From Planotetraspora sp. A-T 1434 (GTDB taxonomy: Bacteria > Actinomycetota > Actinomycetes > Streptosporangiales > Streptosporangiaceae): DNA of 64,000 bases. Position numbers and translations under genes: made by a program. Of the stretch, positions 53,177-63,232 are shown one piece after another. The number at the start of each line of letters is the position of its first letter. Position 1 is the stretch's first letter. The stretch lies in assembly GCF_025420585.1 (NCBI RefSeq), contig NZ_JAOEGB010000001.1, positions 1 to 64,000 of the forward strand, in the 5' to 3' direction. The notes beneath the pieces are model-generated. The model searched no databases. It was not told the origin of the DNA and saw nothing but the letters and a program-made list of their open reading frames with translations.

Positions 53177-53899
53177 GTGCTTGTCTTGGCCTTCGACACC
53201 GCAACCCCCGCCGTGACGGCCGCGCTGCACGATGGCAGCCGCGTGCTGGCCGAGTCGACGACGATCGACGCTCGGCGGCACGGGGAGCTCCTCGCTCCCG
53301 CCATCGAGCGGGTCCTCGGCGATTCCGGCGCGACGCTCAGGGACGTGACCGCGATCGTCGCGGGAACCGGCCCCGGGCCGTACACCGGTCTCCGGGTCGG
53401 CCTGATGACCGCCACGGCGCTCGCCACGACCGCCGGGGTGCCCGCGCTCGGCGTCTGCACCCTCGACGCGCTCGCGTACGCCGCCGACATGCCCGGGCCC
53501 TTCCTCGTGGCGACGGACGCGCGGCGCAAGGAGGTCTTCTGGGCGAGGTACGGCGACGCCAGGACCCGCCTTGACGGTCCGCGCGTCGACAGGCCCCACG
53601 ACCTCCCCGGAAACCTGCCGGTCGTCGGAGCCGGAGGCCGGCTGTACGCGGACATCATCGGCCCGAGCCGGGTGTCCGGCCCGGATCACCCATCGGCCGG
53701 AGCGCTGGCGGCTCTCGCGGCGGAGCATCTCGCCGGGTTGAGTCCGGACCAGGCGCGGGAGCTCGCGCGGGTGCCGGAGGGGCGCGTCGACTCGGTGGAG
53801 AAGGCGCGGGAGCTGGCCGTGCTCGGCCCGGCGCGGCCGATCTACCTGCGCCGGCCGGACGCCCAGATCCCCGGCGTGCCCAAGAAGGTGACCGCGTGA
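53177..53899 (+). CDS. tsaB: tRNA threonylcarbamoyladenosine synthesis protein TsaB
   Basis: 240 aa from the GTG at 53177 (MLVLAFDTATPAVTAALHDG), which matches relatives better than a TTG at 53168. The ASKHA fold is evident in GTGPGPYTGLRVGLMTATALA. TsaB is the scaffold partner of TsaD. The stop is embedded in GTGA, the start of a short downstream frame. Confidence 0.94.
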   Translation: MLVLAFDTATPAVTAALHDGSRVLAESTTIDARRHGELLAPAIERVLGDSGATLRDVTAIVAGTGPGPYTGLRVGLMTATALATTAGVPALGVCTLDALAYAADMPGPFLVATDARRKEVFWARYGDARTRLDGPRVDRPHDLPGNLPVVGAGGRLYADIIGPSRVSGPDHPSAGALAALAAEHLAGLSPDQARELARVPEGRVDSVEKARELAVLGPARPIYLRRPDAQIPGVPKKVTA

Positions 53900-53940
53900 C
53901 CACCGGCCTCCACGACCGCGCGACGGGCAGGGCACGGTGA
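53896..53940 (+). CDS. Possible 14-codon leader-type ORF between tsaB and rimI
   Basis: GTG at 53896 overlaps the tsaB stop by 4 nt, and the frame ends in TGA at 53938-53940, which itself overlaps the next GTG (53937). No similarity is expected at this length. It is listed because it forms the first link in a chain of 4-nt overlaps leading to rimI. Confidence 0.3.
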   Translation: MTTGLHDRATGRAR

Positions 53941-54074
53941 ACGGCGCCGAAGCCCAGGGCCGCGCGGATCCGGGCGGCATGGCTCCACGTGACGCGGATC
54001 TGGGCGGCGCGGATCTGGGCGGCGGACGTCTGGGTCGCCTGGTGACGGGCGGGACGAACCCGGTGGCACGATGA
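53937..54074 (+). CDS. Possible 45-aa protein with ADLGG repeats
   Basis: GTG at 53937 opens 45 codons ending in TGA at 54072-54074, overlapping the rimI ATG. The middle reads ADPGG, then ADLGG twice, the pentapeptide-repeat pattern A(D/N)LXX, from a 15-bp tandem DNA repeat at about 54004-54033. It may be a real small protein, a translational relay between tsaB and rimI, or a decayed gene end. Confidence 0.35.
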   Translation: MNGAEAQGRADPGGMAPRDADLGGADLGGGRLGRLVTGGTNPVAR

Positions 54075-54565
54075 CCGCGCAAGCCGTACTGCGCCAGATG
54101 ACCCTGGACGACCTGCCCGCGATCATGGCGATCGAGCGCAGCACCTTTCCCTCCGACGCCTGGAGCGAGGGGATGATGCGCGGCGAGCTGAACGACCAGC
54201 CGCGCACCCGGCACTACGTGGTCGCGCTTGTCGGTGACACGATCGTCGGGTACGCCGGGCTGGCCGCGGCGGCAGACCAGGCGGACATCCAGACGATCGC
54301 CGTCCTGCCCGAGCACCGCAGGTCGGGGATCGGAGCCGCGCTCATGGAGGCGCTGCTCGCCGAGGCCGTACGGCGTGGCGCGACCACGGTGTTCCTCGAG
54401 GTGCGAGCGGACAACGTGCCCGCCCAGGCGATGTACGAGCGGTTCGGCTTTCAGCGGTTCGGGCTCCGGCGGCGCTACTACGACGACGGTACGGACGCCA
54501 TCACGATGGTGAGGGAGCTCCTCGGTGAGCTCGGTGAACGAGGGAGCGGACATGAGCAGGCCTGA
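54071..54565 (+). CDS. rimI: Ribosomal protein S18-alanine N-acetyltransferase
   Basis: 164 aa GNAT enzyme. The acetyl-CoA loop is [15 protein letters not shown], and the C-terminal [13 protein letters not shown] is family-typical. It lies within the t6A cluster tsaB-rimI-tsaD, the usual actinobacterial order. Its end overlaps tsaD by 14 nt. Confidence 0.94.
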   Translation: MTAQAVLRQMTLDDLPAIMAIERSTFPSDAWSEGMMRGELNDQPRTRHYVVALVGDTIVGYAGLAAAADQADIQTIAVLPEHRRSGIGAALMEALLAEAVRRGATTVFLEVRADNVPAQAMYERFGFQRFGLRRRYYDDGTDAITMVRELLGELGERGSGHEQA

Positions 54566-55589
54566 CGGGCCGGTTGTCCTGGGAATCGAGACGTCCTGCG
54601 ATGAGACGGGCGTCGGCATCGTCCGAGGCCACACTCTGCTGGCCGACACGATCGCCTCCAGCATGGAGGAGCACGCCCGCTTCGGCGGCGTGGTGCCCGA
54701 GGTCGCCTCGCGCGCCCACCTGGAGGCCATGACGCCCACGGTGGAGAGCGCGCTCGCCAAGGCGGGTCTACGGTTCTCCGACATCGACGCCGTCGCGGTC
54801 ACGGCCGGCCCCGGCCTGGCCGGCGCCCTGCTGGTCGGTGTCGCCGCCGCCAAGGCGTACGCGCTGGGCCTGGGCGTGCCGCTCTACGGAGTCAACCACC
54901 TGGCCGCCCACGTCGCCGTCGACCAGCTCGAACACGGCCCGCTTCCGAAGCCCGCCATCGCGCTTCTGGTGTCCGGTGGGCACTCGTCGCTGCTGCTCGT
55001 GCCCGATGTCGCCCAGGACGTGGTCTCGCTCGGCTCCACCGTGGACGACGCCGCGGGAGAGGCGTTCGACAAGGTGGCCCGCGTGCTCGGCCTGCCCTTC
55101 CCCGGCGGCCCCCACATCGACCGCGCCGCCCGTGAGGGGTCGGGCGCGGCCGTCGCGTTCCCGCGCGGCAAGCTCGACGACGGCACGCTCGACTTCTCGT
55201 TCTCGGGCCTGAAGACGGCGGTCGCCCGATGGGTGGAGGCCCGGGTCGCCTCGGGCGAGACGGTGCCGGTGGCCGACGTCGCCGCGTCGTTCCAGGAGGC
55301 GGTCGTGGATGTGCTCACGCGCAAGGCGCTGCAGGCCTGCGCCCGCTACGACGTCAAGGACCTGCTGATCGGAGGCGGCGTGGCGGCGAACTCGCGGCTG
55401 CGCGCGCTGGCCCAGGAGCGGTGCGACGCGGCGGGAGTACGGCTCCGCGTTCCCCGCCCGGGTCTCTGCACGGACAACGGCGCGATGGTCGCCGCGCTCG
55501 GGTCCGAACTGCTGGCCGCCGGAGTGGAGCCCTCCTCGCTCGAAATCCCGGCCGACTCGTCCCTTCCCATCACGGCCATCCACGTCTGA
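54552..55589 (+). CDS. tsaD: tRNA N6-adenosine threonylcarbamoyltransferase TsaD
   Basis: 345 aa. It transfers the threonylcarbamoyl group to A37. The iron-binding histidines are H116 and H120 in [10 protein letters not shown], and [10 protein letters not shown] and SGGHSS are intact. The ATG at 54552 ([11 protein letters not shown]) has GAGGGAG 6 nt upstream and is preferred over an earlier in-frame GTG at 54525. Confidence 0.97.
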   Translation: MSRPDGPVVLGIETSCDETGVGIVRGHTLLADTIASSMEEHARFGGVVPEVASRAHLEAMTPTVESALAKAGLRFSDIDAVAVTAGPGLAGALLVGVAAAKAYALGLGVPLYGVNHLAAHVAVDQLEHGPLPKPAIALLVSGGHSSLLLVPDVAQDVVSLGSTVDDAAGEAFDKVARVLGLPFPGGPHIDRAAREGSGAAVAFPRGKLDDGTLDFSFSGLKTAVARWVEARVASGETVPVADVAASFQEAVVDVLTRKALQACARYDVKDLLIGGGVAANSRLRALAQERCDAAGVRLRVPRPGLCTDNGAMVAALGSELLAAGVEPSSLEIPADSSLPITAIHV

Positions 55590-55730
55590 CGCGTTCCGGC
55601 GGTCCGCCGCCACGGGGGCCCTTCACGCCGGCGTGGCCGCCCAGGCCGAACTCGCGCGGGGGGCCGCTGCCGCCCGGCTGCCGGGTGGTTATCACGCCGG
55701 GAAGCGGGTCACGCCGGGTGCGTCCGGTGC

Positions 55731-56543
55731 TCAGTCGTTCGGATTGCGTGCCGGGCGGAGGAGGGCTTCGGCCAGGGCCAGCATGGTCTCCTCCAGTGCG
55801 GAGAGCCGGCGGGCCACGTCGGTGGTGGCGGGCTCCACGATGGCGGAGAGCGCTCCGGAGACGGCCTTGGTGAGCTCGTCGCGGTCGGGCCGGGCGCGGA
55901 TGGCGTCGAGCAGCGGGGCGATCGCGGTCGCGGCGGCGGTGATGTCCACGTTCATCTCCGCGACAGCCGTGCGCAGGTCGCCGATCTCCAGCTCGGAGGG
56001 CAGCTTCGACAGCCGCTCGGTGACGGCCTCGACCCGGTCGTCCACCGTGTCCAGGCGGTCGAGCACCGCGCCCTCCAGCCTCTCGGTGCGCTGGGTCAGC
56101 TCGGTCACGGCCTTGTCGAGCCGGGTGAAGCGGCCCCCGGCGGCCTCCATGCTTCCGTGGACCTGGCCGAGGCGCTGGGTGAACTCGCTCACCAGGTCGG
56201 CGACGCCCTGGGTCTGGGTGCTCACCTCGTCCACCCGGTCGCGGAGCAGCTCCATGTGCTGGGCGAGGCCCTCGGCCCACGCGGGCGGCCGGGTCGTCAT
56301 GTCGTCGAGCCGCCCGGTGACCACCTCGAGCGCGCCGCTGAGGCTTCCGAGCTCACGCTCACGCACCTCGCGGAGCAGCCATTCCATGCCTTCGAGGCGC
56401 TGCCGGATCTCGTCCAGCACGGCTCCCTGGGTGCGCTGCTCGTAGACGTGGTCCTGCGCCGCGCGGGCCAGCAACTCGCGCATCCGGTCGGAGATGGCGG
56501 TCTGGCTTCCCGCCTGGAGGAGGGTGTGGCTGGAGTGGTCCAC
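55731..56543 (-). CDS. Coiled-coil protein of unknown function
   Basis: 270 aa from the GTG at 56543 (MDHSSHTLLQAGSQTA), fixed by GAAGGAG about 8 nt upstream. Residues about 20-200 form heptad-rich helices (RLEGMEWLLREVRER, ELTQRTERLEGAVLDRLDTVDDRV). No enzymatic motif or signal peptide is seen, so it is likely a cytoplasmic structural or scaffolding protein. It is convergent with tsaD across a 141-bp gap in which no strong terminator was seen. Confidence 0.78.
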   Translation of the reverse strand: MDHSSHTLLQAGSQTAISDRMRELLARAAQDHVYEQRTQGAVLDEIRQRLEGMEWLLREVRERELGSLSGALEVVTGRLDDMTTRPPAWAEGLAQHMELLRDRVDEVSTQTQGVADLVSEFTQRLGQVHGSMEAAGGRFTRLDKAVTELTQRTERLEGAVLDRLDTVDDRVEAVTERLSKLPSELEIGDLRTAVAEMNVDITAAATAIAPLLDAIRARPDRDELTKAVSGALSAIVEPATTDVARRLSALEETMLALAEALLRPARNPND

Positions 56544-56728
56544 CGGGAAAGCTCCTTCACTCGCCGACGCGGTATCGGTCCGGTCTCGCGGAGATACGAA
56601 TAGGCGGACGTGGCCGCGCGGCCAACTGTAGGCCCTGTACGGCACGGCTTTGGGGTGGACTGTAAAAGATCGCAATTCTCGGTGGATTGCCCGGTTTCGT
56701 AATAACCCAGCCGGTCAGTCCCGATGCA

Positions 56729-57913
56729 TCATCCCAGCTCAGATGGCTTGCAGAGCAGGACGTACGGTCGGTCCTCAATGCGGGTGAGCACGACGACGGC
56801 CGAATTTCCCCCGGAAAGCCGGAGGTCTTTCCGCAATCGCTCGATATCAACTGCGGAACCGCGCTTCTTGATGGTGACGTTTCCTGTTTTCCGGGTTCTG
56901 AGGGTGGCTCTGAGCTGCTTGAGCGAGAACGGCATCATTTCCGTGACCTCGTAGCACGATGCCCATTTCGTGGGGACGAGGCGGTCGCCGGTGATGTAGG
57001 CGATCCTCGGGTCCAGGAGACGGCCGTCGACCATCGCGGCCACCTCCGCGACCAGATGGGCCCGGATCGCCGCGCCGTCGGGCTCGTAGAGGTAGCGGCC
57101 CACCGGCCCCGTCTCCACGCCCGTCCCGGACGGGGTCAGCGTCGTCCCCGAGGGCAGCATGGTCGCGCGTCGACCGGTCGTCCCCGCTCCCACCCAGATC
57201 GCGGCCTCCTTGACCTCGCCCTTGAAGGAGACCCACTCGGCTTCCGCGCCCTCCGGGATGAACTCGTACGGGATGCCGGGGGCGACCTTCAGGCAGGCCG
57301 CGCTCGCCCGTGAGACCAGGTCCAGCACGGCGGGCCAGGTGGGGGAGTAGGCCATCGGGTCGAAGACCCGGCCCCTGGCCCCTCGCCGCGCGGGGTCGGC
57401 GAACAGCAGGTCGTAGCCCGAGGGATCCGTCTCGGCGGCGTCAGCCGTACGGACGTCGACGAGACCCGAGAGGCCAAGAGCGGCGGCGTTCGCCCGGGCG
57501 ACCTCGACGGTCAGTGGATCGAGGTCGACCGCGTCGACGGCGAAGCCCGCGCGGGCGAGGGCGATGAGGTCGCCTCCGATCCCGCAGCACACGTCGAGGA
57601 CTCTGGGGGCGGCCGAGCCGGTGACCTGGCGGGCGCGACGGGCCCGGTGGGCGGCGACCTCCGCGCGGGTGGCCTGCTCCAGCCCATGGGGCGTGAAATA
57701 CATCACGGCGGCGTCGTCGCCGAACTTCGTCTTGGCCCGCTCGCGCAGCCCCGCCTGGGTGAGCGCCGCCGAGGTCAGCGCCGCGGAGTGCGTCCTGCGA
57801 AGGGCGCTCGCCGCCGCGAGCGGGCCGGCGCCGGCGGTCACGAGTTCCACGGCCTCGGCCAGAGCCTTCTGCCCCGCCGGATCGAGCAGCTGACGAAACG
57901 CCTGGAGGTCCAC
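56729..57913 (-). CDS. SAM-dependent methyltransferase with THUMP-like domain
   Basis: 394 aa from the GTG at 57913 (MDLQAFRQLLDPAGQKALAEA); GGGAGG stands very close to it. A class I SAM-binding motif lies at residues 105-116 (VLDVCCGIGGDL), and FADPARRGARGRVFDP at about 171-186 resembles the catalytic loop region. The C-terminal THUMP-like part includes TKWASCYEVTEMMPFSLKQL. RNA is the likely substrate (inference). It is divergent from groES, as in many actinobacteria. Confidence 0.85.
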   Translation of the reverse strand: MDLQAFRQLLDPAGQKALAEAVELVTAGAGPLAAASALRRTHSAALTSAALTQAGLRERAKTKFGDDAAVMYFTPHGLEQATRAEVAAHRARRARQVTGSAAPRVLDVCCGIGGDLIALARAGFAVDAVDLDPLTVEVARANAAALGLSGLVDVRTADAAETDPSGYDLLFADPARRGARGRVFDPMAYSPTWPAVLDLVSRASAACLKVAPGIPYEFIPEGAEAEWVSFKGEVKEAAIWVGAGTTGRRATMLPSGTTLTPSGTGVETGPVGRYLYEPDGAAIRAHLVAEVAAMVDGRLLDPRIAYITGDRLVPTKWASCYEVTEMMPFSLKQLRATLRTRKTGNVTIKKRGSAVDIERLRKDLRLSGGNSAVVVLTRIEDRPYVLLCKPSELG

Positions 57914-58027
57914 GCCTCCCGACGTTAGCGCCTCGCCGTACGACCTCCGGACCCTCGGAAGGGCGGCGGGCGACGACACCCCGCGGACCCCGCTCACAGG
58001 TGAAGCGACCTGCGGCGCGGGTTCGTG

Positions 58028-58056
58028 TTGACTGTCACGGCCCCCTTGCATACTGT
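58028..58056 (+). promoter_or_regulatory. groES-groEL promoter
   Basis: TTGACT (58028-58033) and TACTGT (58051-58056) with a 17-bp spacer. Transcription would start near 58063, at the left arm of the CIRCE operator, so repressor binding would block it. Confidence 0.82.
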
Positions 58057-58062
58057 TTCGTG

Positions 58063-58089
58063 TTGGCACTCGCCTATCGAGAGTGCCAA
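58063..58089. promoter_or_regulatory. CIRCE operator (HrcA site)
   Basis: TTGGCACTC, 9-nt spacer, GAGTGCCAA: a perfect inverted repeat that matches the CIRCE consensus except for one symmetric base pair. It predicts HrcA repression and heat induction of groES-groEL. Confidence 0.95.
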
Positions 58090-58178
58090 CAGCGACGAGG
58101 CAGGTCTGACACCCGCGACGGCAGGCCGCTGGTCGCCTCTTCAGCTCATTCATCGCAATCTGAAGGGGAGGTCCGATC

Positions 58179-58490
58179 GTGACGACCGCCACTAAGGTTC
58201 CCGTTAAGCCGCTTGGTGACCGCATCGTGGTCCAGCCGCTTGAGGCCGAGCAGACCACCGCTTCCGGTCTGGTCATCCCGGACACCGCCAAGGAGAAGCC
58301 GCAGGAGGGCAAGGTCCTCGCTGTCGGCCCTGGCAACTGGGACGAGGACGGCGAGAAGCGGATCCCGCTCGACGTCAAGGAGGGCGACGTGGTCCTCTAC
58401 AGCAAGTACGGCGGCACCGAGGTCAAGTACGGCGGCGAGGAGTACCTGGTGCTCTCGGCCCGCGACGTGCTCGCCATCATCGAGAAGTAG
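58179..58490 (+). CDS. groES: Co-chaperonin GroES
   Basis: 103 aa, [33 protein letters not shown], ending DVLAIIEK. It caps GroEL. The GTG start follows AAGGGGAGG. It is controlled by the CIRCE operator 90 nt upstream and is co-transcribed with groEL through an intervening hairpin. Confidence 0.98.
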   Translation: MTTATKVPVKPLGDRIVVQPLEAEQTTASGLVIPDTAKEKPQEGKVLAVGPGNWDEDGEKRIPLDVKEGDVVLYSKYGGTEVKYGGEEYLVLSARDVLAIIEK

Positions 58491-58506
58491 GCCGCGCAAA
58501 GCATGA

Positions 58507-58537
58507 GGAGCCCCGGGACACACACGCCCGGGGCTCC
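58507..58537 (+). promoter_or_regulatory. Hairpin between groES and groEL
   Basis: GGAGCCCCGGG (58507-58517) and CCCGGGGCTCC (58527-58537) form a perfect 11-bp stem with a 9-nt loop. A short T-rich stretch (CATTGCTCTC) follows, but no true U-run. It may attenuate or process the bicistronic message, setting the groES:groEL ratio. Confidence 0.6.
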
Positions 58538-58560
58538 ATTGCTCTCATAAGGAGACTTGA

Positions 58561-60180
<1,620 letters not shown>

Positions 60181-60189
60181 TCCGCGTTT

Positions 60190-60234
60190 CAAGGCGCGCC
60201 TTCGGCACGACTCAAGGCGCGCCTTCGGCACGAC
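60190..60234. repeat. 23-bp tandem repeat containing AAGGCGCGCCTT
   Basis: Two tandem units start at 60190 and 60213, each with the 12-bp palindrome AAGGCGCGCCTT and TCGGCACGA. They lie between the groEL stop and its terminator. Could be a duplicated 3' UTR element. Confidence 0.6.
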
Positions 60235-60291
60235 GCCCTCCGAGGCGCGGACCCCGCCCAAGTGGGGTCCGCCCCTCGGGGCCCCCAACGA

Positions 60292-60335
60292 ATACGGCTC
60301 CCACCTCGGCCGAGGTGGGAGCCGTACTTCTTTTA
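60292..60335 (+). terminator. Terminator after groEL
   Basis: Bases 60292-60325 are a perfect 34-nt palindrome centred on CGGCCG, followed by CTTCTTTTATC. It is a strong intrinsic terminator and, being symmetric, would also work as a barrier on the other strand. Confidence 0.9.
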
Positions 60336-60453
60336 TCGGGTAAGAATACGATTGATTTTGGCTATTTGCGTTGGAATGTTCCAACGCTGTGGTGTTCGGG
60401 AGATTACAGAGCGTTATCGACGCGTCAATGTGACCAATCCGTAGCCGTTCACC

Positions 60454-61110
60454 ATGACGACATGCACGATCGTGGCGGGCATCATGCCTAACGTGACCGA
60501 GGGACGCGTCGCCGACGCCGCAACTGGGGTAAGGCTTGCGACGAGATCGGATGAGTCCGACCTCAGGGAACTGACCAGCCTTGCCGTACAGGGAGATCGC
60601 ACCGCGATCGAATCGCTTCTAGGACATCTGCGCCCGATGGTGGTGCGTTACTGCAGGGCCCGTCTCGGCAGGGTCTCCGGTCACTACCACATCGCCGACG
60701 ACGTGGCGCAGGAAGTCTGCATCGCGGTGCTGTCGGCCCTGCCACGCTACCGCGACATGGGGCGGCCGTTCGCGTCGTTCGTGTTCGGGATCGCGTCGCA
60801 CAAGGTCGCCGACGCGCTGCGCAGCTCCGTCCGCTCCGCCGTACCGACTCAGGATCTGCCGGACGGGCCCGACGAGGGGCCGGGGCCGGAGGAGACGGTC
60901 GTGCGCTACATCGAGGCGGAGCACGCCCGCGCTCTCCTGTCCCGACTTCCGGACAACCAGCGCGAACTACTCATCCTGCGAGTGGTTTCGGGTCTTTCCG
61001 CCGAGGAGACCGGTAATGTACTCGGCATGTCACCAGGTGCTGTCCGGGTCGCCCAGCATCGCGCTCTCGCCAGGTTGCGGCAACTCGCCGAGCTGGAGTC
61101 GATTGCGTGA
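60454..61110 (+). CDS. sigD: ECF-type RNA polymerase sigma factor (SigD/ShbA-like)
   Basis: 218 aa. Region 2 is readable as [46 protein letters not shown]. Region 4 is [44 protein letters not shown]. The order groES-groEL1, sigma factor, short protein, DUF5319, guaB matches the SigD locus of mycobacteria and ShbA of Streptomyces, which transcribes the principal sigma gene. Start at 60454 or 60484 is uncertain. The stop is overlapped by the next gene (GTGA). Confidence 0.88.
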   Translation: MTTCTIVAGIMPNVTEGRVADAATGVRLATRSDESDLRELTSLAVQGDRTAIESLLGHLRPMVVRYCRARLGRVSGHYHIADDVAQEVCIAVLSALPRYRDMGRPFASFVFGIASHKVADALRSSVRSAVPTQDLPDGPDEGPGPEETVVRYIEAEHARALLSRLPDNQRELLILRVVSGLSAEETGNVLGMSPGAVRVAQHRALARLRQLAELESIA

Positions 61111-61325
61111 CCACGAAACGTCGTCGTACGGCACGGCTCCTCGGGTCGTACGACGATGCCGACGTGGAGGGCGACGTACTGAGGACCGACGCGGTCCTGG
61201 ACGCGCTGGCCCGCCGTGAGCCCGTGGCCTCAGGGGCCGACGCCGCCGTCCGCCTCCTCGGCGCGCTCATCGCCGACGTGGAGAGTCAGCGGCTCTCCTC
61301 GGTGTCGATCACGCCGTCGACGTAG
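61107..61325 (+). CDS. Short RsdA-like protein (sigma-D-binding region only)
   Basis: 72 aa, GTG start overlapping the sigma factor stop by 4 nt. The segment [35 protein letters not shown] resembles the sigma-binding N-terminus of mycobacterial RsdA (RTD..LDALA.RE). RsdA proper continues with a membrane helix and periplasmic domain; here the protein stops. Its 3' end overlaps the convergent DUF5319 gene by 40 bp. It may be a soluble mini anti-sigma factor. Confidence 0.65.
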   Translation: MTTKRRRTARLLGSYDDADVEGDVLRTDAVLDALARREPVASGADAAVRLLGALIADVESQRLSSVSITPST

Positions 61326-61672
61326 CCTCTGGCGTACTCCCAGCTGACGTAGTCGGCCGGGTCGGGTTGGAAGGCGGGCTCGTGGACCTGCGGGCGGCCA
61401 TTGTCGATCATCTGGCGGAGGTTGCCGCGGAGCAGGTCCCAGTCGAAGTAGTGCTGCTCGCCGCATTCGGGGCAGTCGAGGACCAGCCCGAGCACGCCTT
61501 GAGGCTCCAGCAGGGAGCGGAAGACCTCCACGTCGGCGAGGTCGGTCAGCGCCTCGTCCCGCTCGGCGAGCGTGAGCGGTTCCGGGTCGTCCGGCTCGCC
61601 CAGCTCCGAGGCGGGATCGTTGGGGTCGTCCGCGAACGGGTCGCGGGGGACGTCTTCCAGCACGCATCCCAC
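61286..61672 (-). CDS. DUF5319 family protein
   Basis: 128 aa. An acidic N-terminus (DPFADDPNDPASELGEPDDPEP) is followed by a domain with CPECGEQHYFDWDLLRGNLRQMIDNG; the CPEC pair could bind metal. It corresponds to the conserved small gene between sigD and guaB in mycobacteria (Rv3412-like). It is convergent with and overlaps the short RsdA-like gene. Role unknown. Confidence 0.85.
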   Translation of the reverse strand: MGCVLEDVPRDPFADDPNDPASELGEPDDPEPLTLAERDEALTDLADVEVFRSLLEPQGVLGLVLDCPECGEQHYFDWDLLRGNLRQMIDNGRPQVHEPAFQPDPADYVSWEYARGYVDGVIDTEESR

Positions 61673-61794
61673 CTTATGACCAGGACTCGCCGTGGTGAAC
61701 GAAACCGGGCCTGATCTGCTCCTTGGGCGGCGATGACGGCTCGGAGCATGGGCCCCCGCATGAGCCTTCTTGCCGCTGTCTTGATGGCGTCCCC

Positions 61795-61876
61795 CAGGTC
61801 ACCGGCGCCGGCTCCCACGTCACCGGCGGCGGCCCCGGGGTCCTTGGCGGCGGCGCCGGGGTCCTTGGTGGCCAGG
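61795..61876. repeat. Low-complexity CCGGCG/GGGGTCCTTGG repeats
   Basis: The 204-bp gap between the DUF5319 start and the stop of the HTH gene contains degenerate 15-18 bp repeats (CACCGGCG.CGG, GGGGTCCTTGGCGG twice). No coding frame in it is supported. A decayed repeat tract or a polymorphic tail is possible. Confidence 0.5.
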
Positions 61877-62869
61877 TCACAGCCATCCCCGGCGGGCGGC
61901 CTCGGCCCCCGCGTGGAAGCGGGTGTGCACGCCCAGCTCGGCCATGGCCTCCGCGAACCTGGCCCGGACGGTGCGGACGGAGACCCCGAGGTGGCGGGCG
62001 ATGCTCTCGTCGGAGAGCCCCTGCGCGGCCAGCCTCAGCACCTGATGCGCGCCGTTCGGGGACTCCACGGGTGTGGCACGCGCCCAGAGCTCCTCGAAGA
62101 GGGAGCGCAGCGCCGCCACGACGATGGGGGCGCGGACGAGGGAGCAGTTGTAGGCGTGCTCGGGCAGCGGGTCGCCCCACTCCGCGGGAAGGCCGACCGT
62201 GTCCTCGCCCAGTGCGAAGAACCAGCTCGGCACCCGGTCGAGGGTCCGGATGCCGGCGCCGGCCTCGATGAGCCGGTCGCACACCTCCCGCACGCCCGGA
62301 GCCGTCATAACGGAGACGGGGATGACGGTCCGTGACGACAGGACGCCGTCCTTGATCGCCTGGATCCAGGGGCCGGTGTACTTCTCGGCGAAGTCGCTCA
62401 TCGTGCGCCGGTCGTCGATCGCGAAGACCATGTCGGCCGGGGGGTTCTGCAGGGCCAGGCCGACGACGCTCTCGTACAATTCGTCCGCCCCGCTGACGAG
62501 CTCCACGGCGAACCGGCCGCTCTGGTAGTCGCGCCCGGCGTCGTAGTGGTGGGTGAGACGGCCGACGGAGGCCAGCGCCTCGTCGATCTGGCGGCTCTCC
62601 CTGGCGAGCCGGTCCAGTCTCTCGGCCACCAGCCGCCCGATCGCCGCCGCCGGGTGGCGGGCGAGGTACTTCCCGTCCTGCTCCTCGACCGCGCCGAGCC
62701 GTACGAGCCGGGTGAGCCGGTCGAGCACGTCGTCCGCGGGCTGGTCCACGGAGTAGGCGATCTCCGCGAGAGTCGCCCGGTGCAGTTTCAGCACCGTTGT
62801 GTAGAGGACGGTCTGGTCCTGCGTGAGGCCGAGGGCTTCGAGAGGGTCCGCGTTCCGGGTCGTACTCAT
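61877..62869 (-). CDS. LuxR-type helix-turn-helix regulator with TrmB-like N-terminus
   Basis: 330 aa from the ATG at 62869 (MSTTRNADPLEALGLTQDQTVLY), with CGGAG upstream. Residues about 10-75 form a TrmB-like winged helix, the middle (about 100-245) is a sensor-like region, and the C-terminus (about 270-325) is a LuxR HTH (VLRLAAQGLSDESIARHLGVSVRTVRARFAEAMAELGV). Such regulators are often encoded in expanded families in Streptosporangiaceae. Ligand and targets unknown. Upstream sites at 63043-63117 may be its operators. Confidence 0.85.
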   Translation of the reverse strand: MSTTRNADPLEALGLTQDQTVLYTTVLKLHRATLAEIAYSVDQPADDVLDRLTRLVRLGAVEEQDGKYLARHPAAAIGRLVAERLDRLARESRQIDEALASVGRLTHHYDAGRDYQSGRFAVELVSGADELYESVVGLALQNPPADMVFAIDDRRTMSDFAEKYTGPWIQAIKDGVLSSRTVIPVSVMTAPGVREVCDRLIEAGAGIRTLDRVPSWFFALGEDTVGLPAEWGDPLPEHAYNCSLVRAPIVVAALRSLFEELWARATPVESPNGAHQVLRLAAQGLSDESIARHLGVSVRTVRARFAEAMAELGVHTRFHAGAEAARRGWL

Positions 62870-63042
62870 GGCTCCGCTCCGTTGGTCGTCTCGCTCTACC
62901 GCGCGAGAACGCTCCCGCGGTCCCGCGCGCGCGGAACTCCGGAAGCTCGATCCCTCGCCTCGCTTCGCGTCGTGAGAATAGCTCTGATTTGTGCTGCGGT
63001 ACCGGGACCTTCGCACATTCAAGCCGCCGACATGGCCGCTTT

Positions 63043-63117
63043 GTGCATATGCAGGTCCGGGCTTTGTTTCGTTCGCATTTTCGAAACTCCAACAAATGTA
63101 ACTTTGTGCAGTTGCAC
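63043..63117. promoter_or_regulatory. Two GTGCA-N2-TGCA motifs upstream of the LuxR-type gene
   Basis: TTTGTGCATATGCA has its GTGCA at 63043 and TTTGTGCAGTTGCAC at 63106, 63 bp apart, close to six helical turns. Both share the TTTGTGCA half and an inverted TGCA half. They are in the AT-richer region about 175-250 bp upstream of the regulator start. Autoregulation is inferred. Confidence 0.45.
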
Positions 63118-63232
63118 GTTGAGACATTGCGCATCGACGTTCCGTGACGCATCCTTGACTCAGCGTTAGCCGTGACGCCGCGTTACTCGGGCGCGGAGGG
63201 GGGCTCGATGGCGTGGCCAACGCGACGCCGCA

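Noticed and set aside
57914-58378. N-terminal extension of the THUMP-like methyltransferase into the groES region.
   Set aside because: It would run antisense through the CIRCE operator, promoter and groES; the GTG at 57913 gives the family-like N-terminus.
62870-63163. N-terminal extension of the LuxR-type regulator rich in Cys (up to about 98 extra codons).
   Set aside because: The ATG at 62869 has a ribosome-binding site and the extension covers an AT-rich region with candidate operators.
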